DNA of 64,000 bases from NCBI RefSeq assembly GCF_003610995.1, contig NZ_CP032543.1:4526001-4590000 (forward strand), read 5' to 3'. Under the pieces are notes generated by a model, which saw only the letters and a program-made list of their open reading frames with translations, ran no database searches and was not told the origin of the DNA. The stretch's first letter is position 1. Every line of letters starts with the position of its first letter. The DNA is from Streptomyces griseus subsp. griseus. GTDB lineage: Bacteria > Actinomycetota > Actinomycetes > Streptomycetales > Streptomycetaceae. Below are positions 50,132 through 58,805 of this stretch, piece by piece. The position numbers and the translations under genes are program-made.

Positions 50132-51751
50132 ATGGGACATCTTGAAGCGGGCCACCTGGAGTACTACCTGCCGGACGGACGGGTGCTGCTCGGCGACGCC
50201 TCGTTCCGGGTGGCCGACGGAGCCGTCGTCGCCCTCGTCGGGGCCAACGGGGCGGGCAAGACGACGTTGCTGCGCCTGCTCGCCGGGGAGCTCCAGCCGC
50301 ACGGCGGCACGGTCTCGGTGAGCGGCGGGCTCGGGGTGATGCCGCAGTTCGTGGGCTCGGTGCGGGACGAGCGGACCGTACGGGACCTGCTGGTGTCGGT
50401 GTCGCAGCCCCGGATCAGGGAGGCCGCGAAGGCCGTCGACGCCGCCGAGGAACGCATTCTCACCGTCGACGACGAGGCCGCGCAGATGGCGTACGCGCAG
50501 GCGCTCAGCGACTGGGCCGAGGCGCGCGGCTACGAGGCCGAGACGGTCTGGGACATGTGCACGATGGCCGCGCTGGGTGTCCCGTACGAGAAGGCGCAGT
50601 GGCGCGAGGTGCGCACGCTCAGCGGCGGTGAGCAGAAGCGGCTGGTCCTGGAGGCGCTGCTCCGCGGGCCCGACGAGGTGCTGCTGCTGGACGAGCCGGA
50701 CAACTATCTGGACGTCCCCGGCAAGCGGTGGCTGGAGGAGAAGCTGAAGGAGACCCGTAAGACGGTCCTCTTCGTCTCCCACGACCGGGAGCTGCTGTCC
50801 CGGGCCGCCGAGAAGATCGTCAGCGTGGAGCCGAGCGCGGCGGGCAGTGACGTGTGGGTGCACGGCGGCGGCTTCGCCACGTACCACGAGGCGCGCAAGG
50901 AGCGGTTCGCGCGGTTCGAGGAGCTGCTGCGGCGCTGGCAGGAGGAGCACGCCCGGCTGAAGGCGCTCGTCCTGCGGATGCGGCAGCAGGCGGCGAACAG
51001 CCCCGACATGGCCAACCGCTACCACGCGATGCAGACCCGCTTCAAGAAGTTCGAGGAGGCGGGCCCGCCACCGGAGCCGCCGCGCGAGCAGGACATCCGG
51101 ATGCGGCTGCGCGGCGGGCGGACCGGGGTGCGGGCGGTGACCTGCAAGGGCCTGGAGCTGACGGGGCTGATGAAGCCGTTCGACCTGGAGATCTACTACG
51201 GGGAACGCGTCGCGGTCCTCGGCTCCAACGGGTCGGGCAAGTCGCACTTCCTGCGGCTGCTGGCGGGGGAGCCGGTGGCGCACACGGGGGAGTGGAAGCT
51301 GGGGGCGCGGGTCGTGCCGGGCCACTTCGCCCAGACGCACGCGCATCCGGAGCTGCTCGGCAAGACGCTGGTGGAGATCCTCTGGTCCGAGCACGCCAGG
51401 GACCGGGGCGGGGCGATGGGGGTGTTGCGGCGGTACGAGCTGGAGCGGCAGGGGGACCAGGCGTTCGAGCGGCTCTCCGGTGGGCAGCAGGCGCGGTTCC
51501 AGATCCTGCTGCTGGAGCTGGCGGGCACCACCGCGCTGCTGCTGGACGAGCCGACGGACAACCTGGACCTGGAGTCGGCGGAGGCGTTGCAGGACGGGCT
51601 CGAGGTGTACGACGGCACGGTGATGGCGGTCACGCACGACCGGTGGTTCGCGAAGTCGTTCGACCGGTATCTGGTGTTCGGGTCGGACGGGGTCGTGCGG
51701 GAGACGGCGGAGCCGGTGTGGGATGAGCGGCGGGTGCAGCGGGTGCGGTGA
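50132..51751 (+). CDS. ABC-F family ATPase
   Basis: The 539-residue protein has two ATP-binding cassettes and no membrane segments. Walker A is GANGAGKTT (first) and GSNGSGKS (second); the signatures are LSGGEQKRL and LSGGQQARF; Walker B is LLLDEPDNYLD and LLLDEPTDNLD. The first has Asp where most ABC-F proteins have Thr. A charged helical linker (KERFARFEELLRRWQEEHAR and following) separates them, as in ribosome-binding ABC-F proteins. It may be a translation factor or a resistance protein; no diagnostic is visible. ATG 50132 fits the leaderless promoter; ATG 50123 is an alternative. Confidence 0.9.
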   Translation: MGHLEAGHLEYYLPDGRVLLGDASFRVADGAVVALVGANGAGKTTLLRLLAGELQPHGGTVSVSGGLGVMPQFVGSVRDERTVRDLLVSVSQPRIREAAKAVDAAEERILTVDDEAAQMAYAQALSDWAEARGYEAETVWDMCTMAALGVPYEKAQWREVRTLSGGEQKRLVLEALLRGPDEVLLLDEPDNYLDVPGKRWLEEKLKETRKTVLFVSHDRELLSRAAEKIVSVEPSAAGSDVWVHGGGFATYHEARKERFARFEELLRRWQEEHARLKALVLRMRQQAANSPDMANRYHAMQTRFKKFEEAGPPPEPPREQDIRMRLRGGRTGVRAVTCKGLELTGLMKPFDLEIYYGERVAVLGSNGSGKSHFLRLLAGEPVAHTGEWKLGARVVPGHFAQTHAHPELLGKTLVEILWSEHARDRGGAMGVLRRYELERQGDQAFERLSGGQQARFQILLLELAGTTALLLDEPTDNLDLESAEALQDGLEVYDGTVMAVTHDRWFAKSFDRYLVFGSDGVVRETAEPVWDERRVQRVR

Positions 51752-51755
51752 CCTT

Positions 51756-51818
51756 GGCGGTCGGCGGTCGGCGGTCGGCGGTCGGCGGTCGGCGGGGTGG
51801 CGGGGTGGCGGGGTGGCG
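51756..51818 (+). repeat. GGCGGTC heptamer and GCGGGGTG octamer tandem arrays
   Basis: GGCGGTC is repeated about six times (51756-51797), merging into about three copies of GCGGGGTG. Such simple arrays are prone to slippage and to assembly error. Confidence 0.85.
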
Positions 51819-51880
51819 GTGGTGCGGGTGCGGGGTGCCGTGCGGCGCCGTTGCGGGGGCGCCGCCCCCGGGCCCCCGCG

Positions 51881-52100
51881 CCTCAAACGCCGGCGGGGCT
51901 GGAAAGGATCGCCTCAAGCGCCGGCGGGGCTGGGGGTGCGGCGGGGCTGGAAAAGACCGCCTCAAGCGCCGGCGGGGCTGGGGAGGGTGCGGCGGGGCCG
52001 GGAAGGGCCGCCTCAAGCGCCGGCGGGGCTGGGGAGAGTGCGGCGGAGCTGGGAAGGGCCGCCTCATGCGCCGGCGGGGCTGAGGAGGGTGCGGCGGGGC
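51881..52100 (+). repeat. Array of five CCTCAARCGCCGGCGGGGCTG units
   Basis: Copies begin at 51881, 51912, 51960, 52011 and 52062, giving steps of 31, 48, 51 and 51 bp. Each unit also contains GGTGCGGCGGGGCTGG. The core is an element often seen in Streptomyces intergenic regions, here amplified in tandem. R is A or G; the fifth copy has CCTCATG. Confidence 0.85.
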
Positions 52101-52139
52101 TGGAAGAGGTGCGGTGGGGCTGAGTTCTCAGGGCCCGTT

Positions 52140-52169
52140 TTGACCCGTCCGATGTGGGGCGGGTACTGT
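52140..52169 (+). promoter_or_regulatory. Promoter of rplM-rpsI
   Basis: TTGACC (52140-52145) and TACTGT (52164-52169) are separated by 18 bp. A leader of about 180 nt follows before GTG 52357. Confidence 0.7.
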
Positions 52170-52356
52170 CGAGGTTTGTTATGCGTATCGGCTTCGTCGT
52201 TCTCGTACGAAGAGTCGTTACGTAGGTTCTCTGGAGCAGTTACCAGTGGCTCGCATACGGGCGGTGTCCCGGCAGTGTGAGCCCCAGCTGCATGATCGCT
52301 TCAGGGGTGCCATGTGTTGTCTGGACCTCATCCACTGAAGAAGCGAAGGCTACGAA

Positions 52357-52800
52357 GTGCGTACGTACAGCCCCAAGCCCGGAGATGTGACGCGCCAGTG
52401 GCACATCATCGACGCTCAGGACATCGTCCTGGGCCGTCTGGCCACCACGGCTGCGAACCTCCTCCGAGGCAAGCACAAGGCGATCTACGCCCCCCACATG
52501 GACATGGGCGACTTCGTCATCATCATCAACGCCGACAAGGTTCACCTGTCGGGTAACAAGAAGACCCAGAAGATGGCGTACCGCCACTCGGGCTTCCCGG
52601 GCGGTCTCCGTTCGGTGCGCTACGACGAGCTTCTCGCGAAGAACCCCGAGAAGGCCGTCGAGAAGGCCATCAAGGGCATGATCCCCAAGAACACCCTGGG
52701 CCGTCAGATGCTCTCGAAGCTCAAGGTCTACGCGGGCGACCAGCACCCGCACGCTGCGCAGCAGCCGGTCCCGTTCGAGATCACCCAGGTCGCGCAGTAG
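52357..52800 (+). CDS. rplM: 50S ribosomal protein L13
   Basis: The 147-residue protein starts [20 protein letters not shown] and has [20 protein letters not shown] and [21 protein letters not shown]13 is an early 50S assembly protein. Its GTG start is preceded by a long leader in which autoregulation is possible. Confidence 0.98.
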   Translation: MRTYSPKPGDVTRQWHIIDAQDIVLGRLATTAANLLRGKHKAIYAPHMDMGDFVIIINADKVHLSGNKKTQKMAYRHSGFPGGLRSVRYDELLAKNPEKAVEKAIKGMIPKNTLGRQMLSKLKVYAGDQHPHAAQQPVPFEITQVAQ

Positions 52801-52844
52801 TTCCGGCCACCCCCTAAGACGTACAGAAAGATCTGAGGAGCATC

Positions 52845-53372
52845 GTGGCCGAGACCACTGTTGAGAACCCCGTCGAGGGCACCGAGGGCGAGGAGACCTT
52901 CGCCGAGGTGACCACCTTCGAGTCGGAGGTCCCCGTCGAGGGTGAGTACACCTCCGAGTCGCTCGCGGGCCGCTTCGGCGACCCGCAGCCCGCGGCCGGC
53001 CTGGGCCGTCGCAAGAACGCCATCGCCCGCGTCCGGATCGTTCCGGGCACCGGCAAGTGGAAGATCAACGGTCGCACCCTTGAGGACTACTTCCCCAACA
53101 AGGTGCACCAGCAGGAAGTCAACGAGCCCTTCAAGGTGCTCGAGCTCGACGGCCGCTACGACGTTGTCGCCCGTATCTCGGGTGGCGGCGTCTCCGGTCA
53201 GGCCGGCGCCCTGCGCCTCGGCGTGGCCCGCGCGCTGAACGAGGCGGACGTGGACAACAACCGCGCCACGCTGAAGAAGGCCGGCTTCCTCTCCCGCGAC
53301 GACCGTGCGGTCGAGCGCAAGAAGGCCGGTCTCAAGAAGGCCCGTAAGGCCCCGCAGTACAGCAAGCGCTAA
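52845..53372 (+). CDS. rpsI: 30S ribosomal protein S9
   Basis: The 175-residue protein has an acidic N-terminal extension of about 45 residues and then [40 protein letters not shown] and the tail [11 protein letters not shown], whose last Arg contacts P-site tRNA. GTG start with TGAGGAG upstream. Confidence 0.98.
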   Translation: MAETTVENPVEGTEGEETFAEVTTFESEVPVEGEYTSESLAGRFGDPQPAAGLGRRKNAIARVRIVPGTGKWKINGRTLEDYFPNKVHQQEVNEPFKVLELDGRYDVVARISGGGVSGQAGALRLGVARALNEADVDNNRATLKKAGFLSRDDRAVERKKAGLKKARKAPQYSKR

Positions 53373-53394
53373 ATCGCCTGCTCGTCTGCATTAC

Positions 53395-53437
53395 ACGAAC
53401 GCCCCGGCGGCACACTCCGTGCTGCTGGGGCGTTCGT
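53395..53437 (+). terminator. Terminator after rpsI
   Basis: ACGAACGCCCC (53395-53405) pairs with GGGGCGTTCGT (53427-53437), with GCAC/GTGC extending inside, followed by TTTATC. Confidence 0.9.
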
Positions 53438-53533
53438 TTATCGGGCCCCGCAGGCGTATAACGGCATGAGACGTTCATCGGCCCGCACGGGACGCGCGGG
53501 CCGGCTGTCGGCGTTGCTGCCGTACCGCCCAGC

Positions 53534-53596
53534 CGTTTTGCTGTTTTCGTGGTTGTGGTTGTTTAGTTTCGCTTTGCTTTGGTTTTTGTGGTTTCG
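53534..53596 (+). other. T/G-rich, A-poor tract upstream of glmM
   Basis: About 63 bases contain many TTT and TTTT runs and almost no A, in sharp contrast to the surrounding 70% GC DNA. It ends about 20 bases before the glmM start and includes no recognisable gene. It would be a pyrimidine/G-rich 5' leader in the mRNA. Confidence 0.7.
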
Positions 53597-53616
53597 GAGC
53601 ACCTCGGAGGACACCA

Positions 53617-54975
53617 GTGGGACGACTCTTCGGCACGGACGGAGTGCGCGGTGTCGCCAACGCGGATCTGACGGCCGAGCTCGCGCTCGGGCTCTCGGTC
53701 GCGGCGGCGCACGTACTAGCCGAGGCGGGCACCTTCGCGGGCCATCGCCCGACCGCCGTGGTCGGCCGCGACCCCCGGGCCTCCGGAGAGTTCCTGGAAG
53801 CCGCCGTCGTGGCCGGTCTGGCCAGCGCGGGCGTGGACGTCCTGCGCGTCGGCGTGCTGCCGACGCCGGCCGTGGCGTACCTGACCGGCTCGCTCGGCGC
53901 CGACATCGGCGTCATGCTCTCCGCCAGCCACAACGCCATGCCGGACAACGGCGTCAAGTTCTTCGCGCGCGGCGGCCACAAGCTCGCCGACGAGCTGGAG
54001 GACCGGATCGAGACGGTCTACGAGCAGCACCGCACCGGTGAGCCGTGGGGCCGCCCGACCGGCGCCGGCGTCGGCCGGGTCACCGACTACGCGGAGGGCT
54101 TCGACCGCTACGTCGCCCACCTCATCGGTGTCCTCCCGAACCGCCTCGACGGGCTGAAGGTCGTCCTGGACGAGGCGCACGGCGCCGCCGCCCGGGTCTC
54201 GCCCGAGGCGTTCGCCCGGGCCGGGGCCGAGGTCGTCACCATCGGCGCCGAGCCGGACGGCCTGAACATCAACGACGGCTGCGGCTCCACCCACCTGGAG
54301 CTGCTGCGCGCCGCCGTCGTGGAGCACGGCGCCGACCTCGGCATCGCCCACGACGGCGACGCCGACCGCTGCCTCGCCGTGGACGCGGCGGGCGAGGAGG
54401 TCGACGGCGACCAGATCCTCGCCGTCCTGGCCCTCGCCATGCGGGAGGCCGGGCAGCTCCGCAAGGACACCGTCGTCGGCACGGTGATGTCGAACCTCGG
54501 CTTCAAGATCGCCATGGAGCGCGAGGGCATCCAGCTCGTCCAGACGGCGGTCGGCGACCGTTACGTCCTGGAGTCGATGAAGGCCGAGGGCTTCGCGCTC
54601 GGCGGCGAGCAGTCCGGCCACGTCATCGTGCTGGACCACGCCACGACCGGCGACGGCACGCTGACCGGTCTGATGCTGGCGGCCCGGGTCGCCGCCACCG
54701 GCCGGTCCCTCGCCGAGCTGGCCGGGGTCATGCAGCGGCTGCCCCAAGTCCTCATCAACGTCCCCGACGTCGACAAGTCCCGGGTCACCACCTCGTCGGA
54801 GCTGGCCACCGCGGTGAGCGAGGCGGAGCGCGAGCTGGGCTCCACCGGGCGCGTCCTGCTGCGCCAGTCCGGTACGGAGCCGCTGGTACGGGTCATGGTC
54901 GAGGCCGCCGACATCGAACAGGCACGCGCGGTCGCGGGCCGGCTGGCCGATGTGGTGAAGTCCGCGCTGGGCTGA
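53617..54975 (+). CDS. glmM: Phosphoglucosamine mutase
   Basis: The 452-residue enzyme converts glucosamine-6-phosphate to glucosamine-1-phosphate for UDP-GlcNAc. The phospho-serine motif is [13 protein letters not shown] (Ser104), the magnesium loop DGDADRCL (about residue 248), and the C-terminal phosphate loop [14 protein letters not shown]. Start GTG with GGAGG ten bases upstream. It feeds the same cell-wall pathway as murB. Confidence 0.97.
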   Translation: MGRLFGTDGVRGVANADLTAELALGLSVAAAHVLAEAGTFAGHRPTAVVGRDPRASGEFLEAAVVAGLASAGVDVLRVGVLPTPAVAYLTGSLGADIGVMLSASHNAMPDNGVKFFARGGHKLADELEDRIETVYEQHRTGEPWGRPTGAGVGRVTDYAEGFDRYVAHLIGVLPNRLDGLKVVLDEAHGAAARVSPEAFARAGAEVVTIGAEPDGLNINDGCGSTHLELLRAAVVEHGADLGIAHDGDADRCLAVDAAGEEVDGDQILAVLALAMREAGQLRKDTVVGTVMSNLGFKIAMEREGIQLVQTAVGDRYVLESMKAEGFALGGEQSGHVIVLDHATTGDGTLTGLMLAARVAATGRSLAELAGVMQRLPQVLINVPDVDKSRVTTSSELATAVSEAERELGSTGRVLLRQSGTEPLVRVMVEAADIEQARAVAGRLADVVKSALG

Positions 54976-54984
54976 GCCGCCGCT

Positions 54985-55950
54985 TCATCGGCGTACGAAA
55001 GCCCCCGGCGTGCTCGCCGGGGGCCTCCGTACCTGCCGGGTCCGCCACAGCGCCTTCTGGAGCAGCAGCGTCAGCGTGCCGGCCAGGACGATCCCGCCGA
55101 GGTTGGCGAGCAGCTGCTGCCCGGAGCCGATGGTCTGCTGGTAGTCGCGGTAACTGAACGCGACGGCCGCGTTGGCGGCGGCCGGGACCGTCGTCACGGA
55201 GATCGCCACACCGATCAGCGCCCCGGACTTCGCCGAGGTGAGGGAGAGCGTTCCGGCGATGCCCGCCAGGAACGCCACGACGAACGACATCCAGTCCGGC
55301 TGCCAGATGAACCCGGTGATGGGCCTCTCCGCCTCGATCATCGACCGCTGGAAGAGCCCGAGCGCGTCCATCAGCCAGGCGAACCCCGCCGTGATGATCA
55401 TCGCCAGGAGGAAGCCGCCGATCAGTGCCGTCAGCGAGCGCGCCACCAGCCGGTGCGCGCGCTGCACGAGGGCGATGGAGATCCCGGCGAGCGGGCCGAA
55501 CTCCGGGCCGAGCGCCATCGCGCCCACGATCAGTACCGCGTTGTCGAGCATCACCCCGCAGGCGGCGAGCATGGTGGCGAGTGCGAGGAAGGAGACGTAC
55601 GTGATGGAGAAGGTCGAGTCCTCGTACGTGGTCTCCTTCAGCTCCGCCCACAGCACGGCGTCCGCGCCGTCGCCCGGCGCCTCCCGCTCCGCCCGGTCGG
55701 CGCGCTCGGAGAGGGTGAGGTCCCAGTGCTCGACGCTGATCGTGCCGGACCGGTCGACGCCGAGGCGCCGGAGCTCGTCGATCAGCTCGTCCCCCGCCTC
55801 GCGCGCCACGTCGCACATCACCACGTCCCCGGCCGGGGAGCGGGCCGCGCCGGGCAGGACCACCAGGTGGGCGGTGCCGACGGTGGACTCCAGGAGGGTG
55901 ACCACCTCGCCGGTGGTCGCGGCGGGCACGATGAGACGCAGATGCAGCAC
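54985..55950 (-). CDS. DUF389-family membrane protein
   Basis: The 321-residue protein has a soluble N-terminal part of about 95 residues and then about six membrane segments. The DUF389 hallmark is seen around TYVSFLALATMLAACGVMLD with NAVLIVGAMALGPEFGPLAG. GTG 55950 follows GGGAAGG. It is 23 bp downstream of coaA. The family has no proven general function. A hairpin at 55001-55024 lies inside its 3' end and probably ends glmM transcription from the other side. Confidence 0.88.
   Translation of the reverse strand: MLHLRLIVPAATTGEVVTLLESTVGTAHLVVLPGAARSPAGDVVMCDVAREAGDELIDELRRLGVDRSGTISVEHWDLTLSERADRAEREAPGDGADAVLWAELKETTYEDSTFSITYVSFLALATMLAACGVMLDNAVLIVGAMALGPEFGPLAGISIALVQRAHRLVARSLTALIGGFLLAMIITAGFAWLMDALGLFQRSMIEAERPITGFIWQPDWMSFVVAFLAGIAGTLSLTSAKSGALIGVAISVTTVPAAANAAVAFSYRDYQQTIGSGQQLLANLGGIVLAGTLTLLLQKALWRTRQVRRPPASTPGAFVRR
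55001..55024 (+). terminator. Terminator after glmM, inside the 3' end of the DUF389 gene
   Basis: GCCCCCGGCG-tgct-CGCCGGGGGC is a perfect 10-bp stem, located 26 bases after the glmM stop. Because it lies within the last codons of the convergent gene, that gene's transcript also passes through it. Confidence 0.75.
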
Positions 55951-55973
55951 GCGGCACGCCTTCCCAGGGAGGA

Positions 55974-56969
55974 TCAGAGCTTGCGCAGGGAGAGCTTCTG
56001 GACCTTGTGGTCCGGCCCCTTGCGGAGGACCAGAGTGGCACGGCCGCGGGTCGGAGCCACGTTCTCCATCAGGTTCGGCCTGTTGATGGTCCGCCACATG
56101 GTGCGGGCGTACTCCAGCGCCTCCTCCTCGGAGACCTGGGTGTACTTGCGGAAGTACGAGGACGGGTCCTGGAACGCCGTGTCGCGCAGCTTGCGGAAGC
56201 GGCTGAGGTACCAGGTCTCGATGTCGTCGGCGCGCGCGTCCACGTACACGCTGAAGTCGAAGTAGTCCGCGAGCCCGACCCGGGTCCGCCCGTCCCGGCC
56301 CGGCAGCGCGGGCTGGAGGACGTTGAGCCCCTCCACGATGAGGATGTCCGGGCGGCGCACGGTGAGGCGCTCGCCGGGGACGATGTCGTAGATCAGGTGC
56401 GAGTAGACGGGCGCGGTCACCTCGTCCTTGCCCGCCTTGATGTCCGCGACGAACCGGGTCAGGGCCCGCCGGTCGTAGGACTCGGGGAACCCCTTGCGCG
56501 AGGTCAGCCCGCGCGCCCGCAGCTCCTTCATCGGCAGCAGGAACCCGTCCGTGGTCACCAGCTCCACGCGCGGGTGCTCCGGCCAGCGGGCCAGCAGCGC
56601 CTGGAGGATGCGGGCGCTGGTGGACTTGCCGACGGCGACACTGCCCGCGACCCCTATGACGAACGGGGTGCCGCGCTGTTCCCCGTGCCCGTTCCCGGCG
56701 TCCCCGAGGAAGGTGTTCAGCGCGCCGCGCAGCCCGGAGGTGGCCTGGACGTACAGGTTGAGGAGGCGGGAGAGCGGCAGGTAGACGTCCCGCACCTCGT
56801 CCAGGTCGATGACGTCGCCGAGCCCCCGCAGCCGCTCCACCTCGTCGGCGGTCAGCGGCAGCGGGGTCTTGTCCCGCAGGGCGCTCCACTCGTCGCGCGA
56901 GAGGTCGACGTAGGGGGTCGGCGCATGCTCGGTGCGACGCTGCGGGCTCCGTGCGGGCGAAGTGATCAC
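55974..56969 (-). CDS. coaA: Pantothenate kinase, type I
   Basis: The 331-residue enzyme makes 4'-phosphopantothenate, the first step to coenzyme A. The P-loop is GSVAVGKS (residues 109-116), then [32 protein letters not shown], and [20 protein letters not shown]. The type I enzyme is feedback-regulated by CoA. ATG 56969 is the start. Confidence 0.96.
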   Translation of the reverse strand: MITSPARSPQRRTEHAPTPYVDLSRDEWSALRDKTPLPLTADEVERLRGLGDVIDLDEVRDVYLPLSRLLNLYVQATSGLRGALNTFLGDAGNGHGEQRGTPFVIGVAGSVAVGKSTSARILQALLARWPEHPRVELVTTDGFLLPMKELRARGLTSRKGFPESYDRRALTRFVADIKAGKDEVTAPVYSHLIYDIVPGERLTVRRPDILIVEGLNVLQPALPGRDGRTRVGLADYFDFSVYVDARADDIETWYLSRFRKLRDTAFQDPSSYFRKYTQVSEEEALEYARTMWRTINRPNLMENVAPTRGRATLVLRKGPDHKVQKLSLRKL

Positions 56970-57486
56970 CCTTCATTGTTGCGGGAGTTTGAACGGAGTG
57001 GGGGGTGGGGTCGGTCACGTGGGTGTCGGTCCGTCCCCGTACGAGGGACGCGGGCCAGGTGTCCGCTCCCCTGTGCCGGACACCGGACCGTGCCGGTCGT
57101 AGAGCCCGGCGAACAGCCGGGCTCGTCGAGGGAGTGCGCGATGACGGGAGTGTGCGATGACATCCGCGTCGTCGGCACCGTCGGTGGGCCGGGCCCGGGG
57201 GTGGTCCGGTCACTACGCCTCCAGGGAGGCCGGTGGAGGTCGGTCATCCCTGTTGCCCGCGGCGGCCGGAAAGGTTCGCGGGCTGTCCGGGCCTGTTCGT
57301 AACATCGCGGGTCGCCTGGGCGTGTCTATGTCAGGAAGCGCAGACAGGGATACGACGGCGGCTCCCGTACGAGAACACGCGCGCGACCAATCCCGTACGA
57401 GAGGACGCGCAGGACAACTCCCGCACGAGAACGTGCGCACGACCGCCGTCGTACCACCGCAGCACACGACCACAGTCAGGATCAGG
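56970..57486 (+). other. coaA-sigma factor intergenic region, 517 nt without a gene
   Basis: It includes the inverted pair GTGTCCG/CGGACAC (57059-57084), a long stretch with no clear signal, and three 28-bp tandem repeats just before the sigma gene. Frames through it appear non-coding. Confidence 0.65.
57364..57447 (+). repeat. Three 28-bp tandem repeats upstream of the sigma factor
   Basis: Units begin at 57364, 57392 and 57420. Each starts CCC(G)(T/C)ACGAGA and continues with a GCGC/GTGC-containing half; the core CGTACGAGAACACGCG is shared with few changes. The array ends about 40 bp before the ATG, so it could be a multi-site operator or part of the leader. Confidence 0.85.
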
Positions 57487-58008
57487 ATGTCGAGGGAAGC
57501 AGAGTTCGACGCCTTCTACGCGGCGACGGCCAGACGCCTGGTCGCCACCGTCTACGCGCTGACCGGCGACCTGGCGGAGTCCGAGGACGCGGTCCAGGAG
57601 GCGTACGCACGGGCCTGGCAGCGCTGGGACCGGCTGACCCGCGAGGGCGACCCGCTCCCGTGGGTGCGGACGGTCGCGTCCCGGCTCGCGGTCAGCGCCT
57701 GGCGCCGCACCCGCAACCGGCTCCGCGCCCAGCTGCGCCACGGCCCCGCGCCGCACGACCCGGGCCCTTCCGGGGTCCTCGGCGACCGGTCCGCGCTGGT
57801 GGCGGCCCTGCGCGAGCTGACCCCGGACCAGCGGCGGGCGGTGGTGCTCCACCACCTGCTGGACCTGCCGGTGGACGAGGTGGCCCGGGAGACGGGCTCC
57901 ACGAGCGGTGCGGTGCGGACCCGGCTCAGCCGCGCCCGCAAGCTGCTGGGAGAGCGGCTCGCGCACAGCGAGACATACGACGACGAGGGGATGGCCCGGA
58001 ATGGCTGA
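57487..58008 (+). CDS. RNA polymerase sigma factor, ECF-type (SigE family)
   Basis: The 173-residue protein has region 2 (residues about 5-75: FDAFYAATARRLVATVYALT, GDLAESEDAVQEAYARAWQR) and region 4 (about 110-160: LTPDQRRAVVLHHLLDLPVD, EVARETGSTSGAVRTRLSRA). Region 3 is absent, as in ECF sigma factors. The start is ATG 57487. Its end overlaps the next gene by eight bases. The signal and targets are unknown. Confidence 0.92.
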   Translation: MSREAEFDAFYAATARRLVATVYALTGDLAESEDAVQEAYARAWQRWDRLTREGDPLPWVRTVASRLAVSAWRRTRNRLRAQLRHGPAPHDPGPSGVLGDRSALVAALRELTPDQRRAVVLHHLLDLPVDEVARETGSTSGAVRTRLSRARKLLGERLAHSETYDDEGMARNG

Positions 58009-58675
58009 CATCGAGGAACTGCTGACCGACACCCCCGTGCGGCTCGCCCCGGCCGCGGCGATCCGTGCCCGCGGCGACCGCCGCCGGAACCGCCGTCGTA
58101 CGGCCGTGGCCGTGGTGGCGGTCGCCGCCGCCGGGGCGATGGGCTTCGGCGTGTGGGCGGGCCTGGTGCTGCCGGAGGGATCGGGCGGCGGTACGGAGGT
58201 GGCCTCGGCGGGCCCGAACCCGTTCATGTCCGACGGGGTGGTGCAGAATCCGGACCCCTCGGAGCTGCCGGGGAACGAGGCCCTGCACTGGAAGAGCGTC
58301 GACCCCGCGACGGACGACCCGGTCGAGACGGCCCCGTTGCCGCAGGTGGGGCTGGACAGCGCGTGCGGCCCGGGGTTCGGCGAAGCGGAGAAGCCCGAGC
58401 AGCAGTTCACCAGCCTCTACAAGGGCGAGAACAACGCCCGCGCCCGGTACCGCGTCTCCCAGTACGCGACCCGGGCCGCAGCCGACAGAGCCGTCAAGGA
58501 CCTGGACACGGCACTCGCCGACTGCGGGGTGGAGAGGACCGGGGGCGAGCCGGACGGCGCGTACACCGGAGCGGCCCGGAGCACGGCGGCGCAGCTGGTC
58601 GTCACCGTGAGGTCCTGGGGGACGTGGGTCGCGGTCCAGGAGACGCAGGCGCCCTCGGCCCGGCTGGACGACTGA
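58001..58675 (+). CDS. Membrane protein partner of the sigma factor (possible anti-sigma)
   Basis: The 224-residue protein has a 40-residue cytosolic, Arg-rich N-terminus (MADIEELLTDTPVRLAPAAA), one membrane helix (TAVAVVAVAAAGAMGFGVWA), and an extracytoplasmic domain with two Cys residues (DSACGPGF and ALADCGVERT). It overlaps the sigma gene (ATGGCTGA), so the two are translationally coupled. The layout fits a membrane anti-sigma or sensor, but no ZAS-type His/Cys motif is present, so the role is inferred. Confidence 0.7.
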   Translation: MADIEELLTDTPVRLAPAAAIRARGDRRRNRRRTAVAVVAVAAAGAMGFGVWAGLVLPEGSGGGTEVASAGPNPFMSDGVVQNPDPSELPGNEALHWKSVDPATDDPVETAPLPQVGLDSACGPGFGEAEKPEQQFTSLYKGENNARARYRVSQYATRAAADRAVKDLDTALADCGVERTGGEPDGAYTGAARSTAAQLVVTVRSWGTWVAVQETQAPSARLDD

Positions 58676-58692
58676 CCGCCGGCCCTGGCACG

Positions 58693-58734
58693 GGGCGGTG
58701 GCCACCCGGCCGGGGGGTCGGGTGGCCACCGCCC
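58693..58734. terminator. Bidirectional hairpin terminator
   Basis: GGGCGGTGGCCACCCG (58693-58708) and its perfect complement (58719-58734) form a 16-bp stem. It lies between the convergent sigma-partner and protease genes. Confidence 0.9.
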
Positions 58735-58805
58735 TCATCGTGTCCCGGTGGGGCGTCGTGTCCCGGCGAGGCGGAGCCCGAGGGCTCGCGCAGCGGTGCG
58801 GACGG

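Larger units (their letters stand above)
51752..52356 (+). other. ABC-F to rplM intergenic region, 605 nt, repeat-rich
   Basis: It holds a heptamer array, an octamer array, a GC hairpin (about 51853-51879), five copies of a 48-51-bp interspersed-type repeat, the rplM promoter and a leader of about 180 nt. Open frames through the repeats are low-complexity and not coding. Confidence 0.8.

Noticed and set aside
49030..50145. A 371-codon forward frame over the exported membrane gene
   Set aside because: Gly/Arg/Val-rich shadow sequence of the reverse-strand gene with no family match.
51756..52130. A CRISPR array
   Set aside because: The units are irregularly spaced, have no unique spacers, and no cas genes are nearby.
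53466..53640. A small membrane-protein frame ([12 protein letters not shown]..., then Leu/Trp/Phe-rich) before glmM
   Set aside because: It relies on TTG, TTT and CTT codons, which are rare in this genome, and runs into glmM. The hydrophobic text is a by-product of the T-rich tract.
54985..57213. A 742-codon reverse frame covering coaA and the DUF389 gene
   Set aside because: The part upstream of 55950 is out-of-frame coaA sequence; GTG 55950 with a ribosome site starts the real gene.
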